From Pyrinomonadaceae bacterium (GTDB lineage: Bacteria > Acidobacteriota > Blastocatellia > Pyrinomonadales > Pyrinomonadaceae), in the NCBI GenBank assembly GCA_014379075.1, contig JACMMN010000371.1, forward strand, positions 1 through 15,760: a stretch of DNA of 15,760 nucleotides, written 5' to 3'. The notes beneath the pieces were generated by a model, which was not told where the DNA came from, searched no databases, and saw nothing but the letters and a program-made list of their open reading frames with translations. Positions 7,281-13,489 of this stretch are shown piece after piece; the first letter of the stretch is position 1; every line of letters begins with the position of its first letter. The position numbers were made by a program, and so were the translations under genes.

Positions 7281-8033
7281 TCATTTTATCCGTTCATCTT
7301 TCTCGATCTGCCCGTCGCGGATCGTAATTACACGGTGCGCCCGTTCGGCGACTTCATGCTCATGCGTTACCACAATTATCGTGTTGCCTTCTGCATGCAG
7401 CTTCTCAAACAGGGCCATGATCTCGACGCTCGTCTTGGAATCCAGAGCTCCAGTGGGTTCGTCGGCTAGGAGAATCGACGGATGATTTACCAATGCCCGG
7501 GCAATCGCAACACGTTGGCGCTGGCCGCCGGAAAGCTCGTTCGGACGGTGCATTACACGGTCTCCCAGCTCTACCGATGCCAGTGCAGCCTGAGCTTTGT
7601 CGTTTCTTTCCCCGGCACGCATACCCGCGTAGATCAAAGGCAGTTCGACATTGTGAAGGGCGGTCGCCCGAGCAAGCAAATTAAAAGTCTGAAAGACAAA
7701 ACCGATCTCCTTATTTCGGATTCGGGCAAGTTCGTCGTCGGTCATTGTAGAAACCAGATGGCCATTGATCCAGTATTCGCCCTTTGTAGGAGAATCCAGG
7801 CAGCCGATCAAATTCATTAGTGTGGATTTACCTGAACCGGACGGCCCAATAATTGCCAAATACTCACCTTTTGCGACCTCAAACGAAACGTCGCGCAAAG
7901 CATGAAGTTCTTCGACGCCCATCTGGTATGTTTTCCAGATGTTATGCATCGAGATCAGATTTTTAGCACCGGCCGCCACTACTTGTTCGCCGGCAGGCTG
8001 CGTTCCACTTTCGTTTTCCATGAATCTATACAT
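7281..8033 (-). CDS. ABC transporter ATP-binding protein, MacB/LolD type
   Basis: 250-residue soluble ATPase that would power the two MacB-type permeases encoded downstream. It contains Walker A GPSGSGKS (63-70), Q-loop Gln115 in FVFQTFNLL, signature [15 protein letters not shown] (157-171), Walker B ILLADEP (177-183), D-loop GALD, and H-loop His214 in VVTHEHEVA. The sequence [16 protein letters not shown] and the [21 protein letters not shown] stretch are typical of the MacB/LolD/FtsE-like group. The start is uncertain: ATG at 8033 gives M-Y-R-F-M, and a second ATG at 8021 is almost as plausible; residues before about 27 lie outside the ABC fold. It lies 74 nt after the MFP stop, with an imperfect palindrome in the gap, and is followed by an intrinsic terminator, so its dose may exceed that of the permeases. 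Confidence 0.92.
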   Translation of the reverse strand: MYRFMENESGTQPAGEQVVAAGAKNLISMHNIWKTYQMGVEELHALRDVSFEVAKGEYLAIIGPSGSGKSTLMNLIGCLDSPTKGEYWINGHLVSTMTDDELARIRNKEIGFVFQTFNLLARATALHNVELPLIYAGMRAGERNDKAQAALASVELGDRVMHRPNELSGGQRQRVAIARALVNHPSILLADEPTGALDSKTSVEIMALFEKLHAEGNTIIVVTHEHEVAERAHRVITIRDGQIEKDERIK

Positions 8034-8055
8034 TCTTACTATTCCAGCGGCCAGG

Positions 8056-8099
8056 TTTAAGATTCCTAATTCGATAAACTGGGGATTTGGAATTTGAAA
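8056..8099. repeat. Imperfect intergenic palindrome between MFP and ATPase genes
   Basis: Arms 8056-8072 and 8083-8099 can pair over 17 positions with two mismatches and two G-T wobbles around a 10-nt loop; the core is GATTCC against GGAATT. No U-run follows on the - strand, so it is not an intrinsic terminator. Its right arm resembles that of the palindrome at 4545-4587, most differences being transitions, so the two may be diverged copies of one small repeat. It could act as an mRNA stability or processing hairpin. Confidence 0.45.
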
Positions 8100-8107
8100 T
8101 TATCTCA

Positions 8108-9649
8108 TCAGGATTTAGCTGCTGTGTCGCCTTCCTTCTTTTCCTGTTTTTTAACGACCGCGTCTTCCTTGAGCGTGTTTAGAATACGGCTCGGACCAGT
8201 AATTACCTCGTCGCCCTCCGAAAGCCCCGATGTGATCTGAATATCAGCTTCGCCCGTAATTCCGGTTTCTACAGGTCTAAACTTTACCTTGTTGCCGTCA
8301 AGCACATATACGCCTTTAATTGGTTTAGGCTTGTCGGCCGAAGATGGAGCATTCCCCTGAATTGTCGGCTCGGGAGATCCTTCCGGCTTCTTTTCGACAA
8401 CGGCTTGAAGCGGAACCGCCATGACATTTTGAGCGGTTTTAGTGGTGATCACAGCGGTGGCGCTCATACCCGGACGTAGGCCATCCTGAATTTCCGGGGC
8501 TAAATTTACCAACTGAATAACTACCCGGAATTCCTTCGCTTCCTGAACATTGATGTTGGTTGACAGTCCACCGCTCGTCTGAGATTTGCCTACGGCGAGC
8601 GGCGTCTTCTGCAATACTTCACCTTCGATCTCTTTGTCGCCGAAAGCATCGACCTTTATCTTCGCTTTTTGTCCGACTTCGACCTTATCGATCTCGGTTT
8701 CATCAACTTTTACTTCGACATTGATGGTAGACATATCCGCGATCGTCAGCAACGCTGTCGTGGAGAGGCCAGCGACCGCAAACGTTCCGACTTTCGACGG
8801 AATCTCGGCGATCACACCGTTTATCGGAGCCACCTGCAGCGTTTTGTCGCGTTGATTTTTCTGGCCCCGCAAAAAAGCGGACTGCTGGGTTGCTCTTGAC
8901 TGGCTCGAATTAACCCCGAGATTGGCAGTGTCAACCGCCCGTTTCGCATCCCGAACCGAAACCGCCTGTTGGTTTAACCGGGCGGTCGCGTCCTTAACCG
9001 AAATTCTCTGCGATTCCAGCCTTGCTCGCGACGTAGTTAAGGAAACGCGGGCATTTTCTACACGATCTTTAGCGCTGTCATATTCCTGGCGCGCGATTAC
9101 GCCGCTTTCGAGCAGTTCCTCGCTTCGCTTGAGTTCGCGGTTGGCGGCGTTAACTTCTACCTGGGCCCGATCCACTTCGGTCTGAGCCGTCACGACACCC
9201 TGACGAGCGTTATCGATCGCGACCTGCGAAACATTCAATCCCTGTTGGGACTGAGCAAGATTGTTTTGAGCGGCCGATACCTGAGACTGGGAAACCCGGA
9301 CGTCATCCTGAGCGGTTTGAAAAGCGGCTACCTGGGCATCTGTACTCGATTCGAACTGGTTGGGATCGAGCCGTACCAATTGCTGGCCTTTTACGACTTT
9401 CTCACCCTCCTTTACGTAAATCTCTTCAATTCGTCCCTGAACCTCACTCGTCAGGTTCATGAACTGGATCGGACGGATCTCCCCAGAAGACGTCACGGTC
9501 GAGCGTAATTCGGGCCGCATCTCGACCTTTATCACGGTAACTTCGGGCGTATCCTTGCGGGTGGCGAAGATGCTTGCAATAATAACGATCAGTAGCAAGG
9601 TTGCCACCGAACCGCCGATGATGATTTTTTTCTTACGGCTCAATGCCAT
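8108..9649 (-). CDS. Membrane fusion protein of an ABC efflux system, MacA/HlyD family
   Basis: 513-residue periplasmic adaptor that would bridge the inner-membrane ABC permeases to an outer-membrane channel. In order: a basic N-terminus SRKKK, one TM anchor (about 10-29), a first half-lipoyl (barrel-sandwich) motif with VQGRIEEIYVKEGEKVVKG, a very long alpha-hairpin rich in Gln, Ala, Ser and Val with heptad-like spacing (about 95-270), the second half-lipoyl with APINGVIAEIPSKVGTF, a beta-barrel segment (VEVKVDETEIDKVEVGQ), and a membrane-proximal domain ending in a Lys/Glu-rich tail. It is longer than E. coli MacA (371 residues), mainly through the hairpin. The start is set at the ATG at 9649, which has AGGGG 10 nt upstream; an in-frame ATG 18 codons earlier lacks this support. 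It heads the - strand efflux cluster, divergent from the FHA/kinase cluster. No outer-membrane TolC-like gene is in view. Confidence 0.9.
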   Translation of the reverse strand: MALSRKKKIIIGGSVATLLLIVIIASIFATRKDTPEVTVIKVEMRPELRSTVTSSGEIRPIQFMNLTSEVQGRIEEIYVKEGEKVVKGQQLVRLDPNQFESSTDAQVAAFQTAQDDVRVSQSQVSAAQNNLAQSQQGLNVSQVAIDNARQGVVTAQTEVDRAQVEVNAANRELKRSEELLESGVIARQEYDSAKDRVENARVSLTTSRARLESQRISVKDATARLNQQAVSVRDAKRAVDTANLGVNSSQSRATQQSAFLRGQKNQRDKTLQVAPINGVIAEIPSKVGTFAVAGLSTTALLTIADMSTINVEVKVDETEIDKVEVGQKAKIKVDAFGDKEIEGEVLQKTPLAVGKSQTSGGLSTNINVQEAKEFRVVIQLVNLAPEIQDGLRPGMSATAVITTKTAQNVMAVPLQAVVEKKPEGSPEPTIQGNAPSSADKPKPIKGVYVLDGNKVKFRPVETGITGEADIQITSGLSEGDEVITGPSRILNTLKEDAVVKKQEKKEGDTAAKS

Positions 9650-9659
9650 AGTTCCATTT

Positions 9660-9664
9660 CCCCT
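9660..9664 (-). promoter_or_regulatory. Shine-Dalgarno site selecting the MFP start
   Basis: AGGGG on the - strand ends 10 nt before the ATG at 9649. It supports that start over the upstream in-frame ATG at 9703, whose product would put 18 extra residues before the basic, TM-anchored N-terminus. Confidence 0.6.
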
Positions 9665-9734
9665 ATAAACGAAGATTGTAAATTTCTTAATTATTATCGG
9701 CAATTTCTCGCCAAAAGTGCGTCAAGCCGTTATT

Positions 9735-9753
9735 ACGACAGTGATATTGTCAT
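9735..9753. promoter_or_regulatory. Possible operator palindrome in the divergent region
   Basis: ACGACA, 7-bp spacer GTGATAT, then TGTCAT: half-sites match as inverted repeats in five of six positions. It lies in the 287-bp region between the divergent efflux and FHA/kinase genes, about 85 bp before the MFP start. Size and symmetry resemble a dimeric repressor site, but no cognate regulator gene is nearby and one weak palindrome can arise by chance. Confidence 0.25.
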
Positions 9754-9820
9754 TGTTTCAAAAAAGTGAGATTCGAATAGCCGCCGCCGCCGACGCACTA
9801 ATCAATAGGGCTTTATTTGT

Positions 9821-9849
9821 TTGACCTTTGTTAACCTTCGATTTACGAT
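9821..9849 (+). promoter_or_regulatory. Sigma70-like promoter for the FHA/kinase cluster
   Basis: TTGACC (9821-9826) and TACGAT (9844-9849) are separated by exactly 17 nt, matching a sigma70 -35/-10 pair. Initiation would be near 9856, giving a leader of about 80 nt before the ATG at 9937. The -10 box lies inside a tandem heptamer, ATTTACG repeated twice (9841-9854). The rest of the divergent region 9650-9936 shows a CCG triplet run at 9781-9792 and no further gene. Confidence 0.5.
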
Positions 9850-9920
9850 TTACGAACAACAAATTAACAGGTAAAATGCATTAGCCTTATGAATGGGCTG
9901 AAGTCAGAATTTACTCGCTA

Positions 9921-9926
9921 AGGTGA
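9921..9926 (+). promoter_or_regulatory. Shine-Dalgarno site of the zinc-ribbon/FHA gene
   Basis: AGGTGA lies 10 nt before the ATG at 9937 and fixes its start; the first codons (MLRCQTC) run straight into the zinc ribbon, which agrees. Confidence 0.5.
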
Positions 9927-9936
9927 TATAAAGTAA

Positions 9937-10512
9937 ATGTTAAGATGCCAAACTTGCGGAGCCGAAAATCGGATTGGTTCGCAGTACTGCGATGAATGTG
10001 GTACAAGGCTGGTATTGAGAGCAGACAATGGCGTCGGAAGCACGGAAGCTCGGCCGCAGGTTTCAGGGAGTTCCGGTATTCGTGCCGCGAATATTACTTC
10101 GGTAGGAATTCCGCCGCTAGTTCAATCGGTGCCAGCGGAAATTGAATCGCCCGATCAAATCGATCAAAAGATAAAAGGCATTCATTCCAGGCTGATCATC
10201 GAGCGCGGAATGTCGGCCGACACTGAGTTTGCCCTGTCAGCCGAGGAGTCTTACATCGGCCGATGGGATGCTGACAACGGGATTTTCCCGGATGTCGATC
10301 TTGATTCTCATGATCCTGACGCGAAGGTCTCTAGACGTCATGCCCGCATCGCATTTCGCAATGATATATATATGATCGAAGATCTGGGTTCAACTAATGG
10401 AACTTTCGTTAACCGCGGACGGCGATTGCTGCCCGGATCGCCGCAGGTTTTGAGCGAGGGTGATGAGATAATCGTTGGCAAAACTTTCTTAAGGTTTCAT
10501 ATCAATAGATAG
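9937..10512 (+). CDS. Zinc-ribbon and FHA domain protein
   Basis: 191-residue soluble protein, first gene of a signalling cluster. An N-terminal zinc ribbon has cysteines 4, 7, 18 and 21 (CXXC-X10-CXXC). A low-complexity linker spans about 27-80. The C-terminal FHA domain (about 85-191) has the key phosphothreonine-binding residues: Gly108-Arg109, Ser132, His135 in SRRHA and Asn154 in GSTNGT, so it should be binding-competent. The insert between GR and SRRHA (IFPDVDLDSHDPDAK) is also present in the kinase encoded next, whose C-terminal third is collinear with this protein (ribbon, linker, RLIIERG-like strand, FHA). It probably binds phosphorylated partners of that kinase. AGGTGA 10 nt upstream supports the start. 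It is 30 nt from the kinase gene and likely in the same operon. Confidence 0.87.
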   Translation: MLRCQTCGAENRIGSQYCDECGTRLVLRADNGVGSTEARPQVSGSSGIRAANITSVGIPPLVQSVPAEIESPDQIDQKIKGIHSRLIIERGMSADTEFALSAEESYIGRWDADNGIFPDVDLDSHDPDAKVSRRHARIAFRNDIYMIEDLGSTNGTFVNRGRRLLPGSPQVLSEGDEIIVGKTFLRFHINR

Positions 10513-10542
10513 TCTTGAAAGGCTTCGGATTAAAATAAAATA

Positions 10543-12942
10543 ATGACTTGTCACGAATGCGGCTCGGATGTCGCCGAAATTGATGTTTTTTGTCCGTTTT
10601 GTGGTATCACCCTGGAACCGCCGGTGAAAGCTGAGACTGCGGCCGATGATTCCATGGAACGCACCATAATGATTCAGCATGCTAATTTGGCGGGCATAAA
10701 CAAGGCACCCGAGCCATTTAAGGCGGACGACGCTATAGCTCCGCTTACTCCTCTGACCGCCGACTCGGCTAAAGAAACGTCCGGTTCGACCGGCACAGTT
10801 GGTAACTTGCCGGGCACTGCCGATCAGCCCGAGACCGTAGATAAAAAGGAATCTGAGCCATCGCTAAGTCCTATCGGCAATGATAGCGATATACCCGCTC
10901 CACGCATCTTGGACGATCTCTCCAAAACGGCCGATAATGTCGCAATGTCGACGTCAGAATACGCATTTGGGCATAAGGAAAATGACGCGGAACGCATCAA
11001 GGACGAGGTGCCGGGTTACATTGAAGACGTTCCTGTGAGCAGCGATGAAGCTAGTTTCGATTCGATCGACGGGAGGGAAAATGTAGTTGTATCTGGCATC
11101 GAGCCGGATGAAGAAATGCCGGTTGCCGTGGACGATAGTTTTCAAGCGCTTCCGGACGAAATTTCGGTCCCGGAAGACGACTCGGCGGAATCCGAACCCT
11201 TAGTTCCGGAAAGTGATGAAGAGGCGAAGGTCGCCGCTCCGATCATCTTTTCAGGCGTGAACGAGAGTTTGTACGAGGAGCGGTTCGATGTCGAGAATTC
11301 GGAAATCTCCAAGCCGCTGCAAGACCTGGACGTGCACGACGCTTTTGCTTCCAATTCTACATTTGATTCCGTAAGAATAATGGAGAATAAGCCGGGGCTT
11401 ACGCAAGACGATGTAGATACGCGGATAGCGGGATATCCCAATCAGCCTGCTAGCCAGCCGCCGAAAGCGGACATTCCTGAAAAACCGGCATCTGCGTCGA
11501 CCGGCCCGGCAATTCCGCCAACCGCGGAACGCATCGGCGTCGATACAGACGGAAAAAAGACCAACAAACTTAAGGCACTGACCGAGGGAACCGTGCTTAA
11601 TACGCGTTACGAGATCGTTAGGAAGGTCGGCGGCGGCGGAATGGGAGCCGTTTATCTCGCCAGCGATAACAATCTCGGCGGCGTTCTGCGGGCAGTAAAG
11701 GAAATGGTGCAGGCCCATATAGAAGATGAGCAGCAGGAAAAGGCGATCAACGATTTCAAACGTGAATCGATGATCCTGTCCACGCTCGATCACGCGGCGA
11801 TTCCGACAATTTACGACTATTTCTACGACGAGAAAGAGATGCGTTTTTATCTCGTAATGAAATATATCTCGGGCGGCGACCTATCTTCCAGACTGCGTTC
11901 GGCTCCGGAAGGGAAGATCGATGAAAAATGTGTTACCGAATGGGCGATCCAAATAATCGATGTCCTCCATTACCTTCATAATCAGCCGACGACTATAGTG
12001 TATCGCGATCTCAAACCTTCGAACATAATGATCGACGGTAATACCGGCCGTATAATGTTAATCGATTTTGGAATTGCCCGGTCGATCCATCAAAAGGAAG
12101 AAAAGGGCGTTACGGCGGTCGGCACAATGGGTTACGCACCGCCGGAACTTTTTAGCGGAAACGTGGAGCCACGGTCCGATATCTACAGCCTGGGCTCGAC
12201 GATGTTTCATTTGCTGACCGGTGCGGACCCGCAGAGCAACCCGCTTCTGATCTTCGATTTCCAAAAAAATCCTAGGCCGCGGCAGATAAATCCACAACTT
12301 TCCGATCAGATGGAGCGTATCCTGATGCGGGCCGTTGAATATAATGCGGATTCAAGGTTTAGTTCCGCGGCGGAGATGCAAAGCGTATTGGAAGAACATC
12401 TCGCAAATATCAAGACGGGAAATCTTACTTATGGCATCACCGAAGTGCCGGCGTCGGTCAGCCTTGCGAACCAGAATGTATTTTGCGGTTTTTGCGGCCA
12501 GAGGATCGTTGCAACGGACCTCTTCTGTGCATTTTGCGGGGCCAAACAGCCGATAGCGCAGCAAGGCGTGCATTCGGAGATTTATGCTCAGGCTGCCTTG
12601 ACTGCAAAATTGCTTATTGAAGGGACGAGCGAGCTTTTGGCCCCGACATTCTCGCTTCAGAAGAATGAAACTTTAGTCGGACGACGCGATCCCATGTCGA
12701 ACATTTTTCCCGAGGTCGATCTTTCGAAATACGATCCGCAGACAAAGATCTCGCGTAGGCATGCGCGCATATGGCGGGACGGAAATAGTTATCTGGTAGA
12801 AGATCTGGGCTCGTCGAACGGAACGATCCTGGCTTCCGGTACGAGCGATTCACTCCGTCTTCCGCCGCATAAACCACATGTTTTGGCCAGCGGCGATAAA
12901 ATAAAGATCGGTGACACTACTCTATTCTTTATCATAGGATAG
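10543..12942 (+). CDS. Ser/Thr protein kinase with two zinc ribbons and a C-terminal FHA domain
   Basis: 799-residue Hanks-type kinase. N-terminal zinc ribbon: Cys3, 6, 17, 20. Residues about 25-340 form an acidic, Ser/Pro/Asp/Glu-rich, probably disordered linker. Kinase domain about 356-615: glycine loop VGGGGMGAVY (362-371), ATP-anchoring Lys386, catalytic loop YRDLKPSN with Asp489 (Tyr replaces the HRD His), Asp508-Phe-Gly, activation segment with several Thr, and APPE near 535. A second zinc ribbon (Cys648, 651, 662, 665) and an FHA domain (about 705-799) follow, with Gly713-Arg714, Ser737, His740 and Asn759 intact. All catalytic residues are present, so it should be active. No transmembrane segment or PASTA domain is seen, so it is cytosolic, unlike PknB. 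A linker segment ERTIMI (Thr41) has Ile at +3, an FHA-ligand-like pattern. No clear ribosome-binding site precedes it; translation may be coupled to the FHA gene 30 nt upstream. Confidence 0.93.
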   Translation: MTCHECGSDVAEIDVFCPFCGITLEPPVKAETAADDSMERTIMIQHANLAGINKAPEPFKADDAIAPLTPLTADSAKETSGSTGTVGNLPGTADQPETVDKKESEPSLSPIGNDSDIPAPRILDDLSKTADNVAMSTSEYAFGHKENDAERIKDEVPGYIEDVPVSSDEASFDSIDGRENVVVSGIEPDEEMPVAVDDSFQALPDEISVPEDDSAESEPLVPESDEEAKVAAPIIFSGVNESLYEERFDVENSEISKPLQDLDVHDAFASNSTFDSVRIMENKPGLTQDDVDTRIAGYPNQPASQPPKADIPEKPASASTGPAIPPTAERIGVDTDGKKTNKLKALTEGTVLNTRYEIVRKVGGGGMGAVYLASDNNLGGVLRAVKEMVQAHIEDEQQEKAINDFKRESMILSTLDHAAIPTIYDYFYDEKEMRFYLVMKYISGGDLSSRLRSAPEGKIDEKCVTEWAIQIIDVLHYLHNQPTTIVYRDLKPSNIMIDGNTGRIMLIDFGIARSIHQKEEKGVTAVGTMGYAPPELFSGNVEPRSDIYSLGSTMFHLLTGADPQSNPLLIFDFQKNPRPRQINPQLSDQMERILMRAVEYNADSRFSSAAEMQSVLEEHLANIKTGNLTYGITEVPASVSLANQNVFCGFCGQRIVATDLFCAFCGAKQPIAQQGVHSEIYAQAALTAKLLIEGTSELLAPTFSLQKNETLVGRRDPMSNIFPEVDLSKYDPQTKISRRHARIWRDGNSYLVEDLGSSNGTILASGTSDSLRLPPHKPHVLASGDKIKIGDTTLFFIIG

Positions 12943-12962
12943 TACCCCGAAGATATTTTAAT

Positions 12963-13472
12963 ATGATTGCAAACGTAGGCGATTCCGTTTCGGTTCGAAA
13001 GCCGCAAGAGAAGGAAGCTATCGTAGATTTTTCGGCAGAACAGGTCAAAGCACCTTTTTTGCTGCGTTGCGGAGCGCTTTTAGCCGATTATGTATTGCTT
13101 ATCTCGATTCCAGTTATCAGCCTTCTGGTTAGTCGATATATGGGAAATGATGGCGCGCGGCTTCTAAACAGCGAGTTGAATAACGCCGGCTGGCTGATCG
13201 CTGTTTTCATTGGTTTGACGAATTTTATTCTAATGCCGATGTTCACCGGGCAAACGATGGGAAAGATGTTGACTGGGTTGCGTATTGTAGGCATCGACGG
13301 CAGATCGGGGTCCATGGCAAAAATCGCTTTGCGGCAAACTTTGGGTTATTTTCTTACAGCGGCAACGTTTGGATTAGGTTTTTTTATTTCGGTTTTTGGC
13401 CGAAAAGGGCGTGCGCTTCACGATTATCTTTCTGGCACGGTAGTCATTTATGCAAATAAACGACCACTGTAA
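12963..13472 (+). CDS. RDD-family membrane protein
   Basis: 169-residue protein with a polar N-terminus (1-30) and an RDD domain: TM1 about 34-57 containing Arg35 and Asp42 (RCGALLAD), TM2 about 73-94, the motif GQTMGKMLTGLRIVG (96-110), TM3 about 124-146, and the closing RALHDYLSGTVVI. These match the RDD family, named for conserved Arg and Asp residues. Function in general is poorly known; some members have been linked to ion transport. It lies 20 nt after the kinase gene and 17 nt before the phosphatase gene, so it is probably the only membrane component of this signalling operon and could be a substrate or an anchor; that is inference. No strong Shine-Dalgarno site is visible. Confidence 0.85.
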   Translation: MIANVGDSVSVRKPQEKEAIVDFSAEQVKAPFLLRCGALLADYVLLISIPVISLLVSRYMGNDGARLLNSELNNAGWLIAVFIGLTNFILMPMFTGQTMGKMLTGLRIVGIDGRSGSMAKIALRQTLGYFLTAATFGLGFFISVFGRKGRALHDYLSGTVVIYANKRPL

Positions 13473-13489
13473 GGTCTATTTGTAGGTTT

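Noticed and set aside
9693..9725. TTGACG and GATAAT as a promoter for the membrane fusion protein gene
   Set aside because: The spacer is 21 nt, too long for a sigma70 promoter, and no better pair was found.
9781..9792. CCG triplet run as a CRISPR or satellite-like repeat
   Set aside because: Only four units, no spacers, no further copies; it is simple sequence.
11251..11793. 180-codon open frame on the - strand inside the kinase gene
   Set aside because: It is a shadow of the kinase reading frame, covering the linker and the glycine loop; the translation is Arg/Cys-rich without a domain.
12001..12006. YRD instead of HRD as a sign of a pseudokinase
   Set aside because: Tyr at this position occurs in many bacterial Hanks-type kinases, and the catalytic Asp, Lys, Asn and DFG residues are all present.
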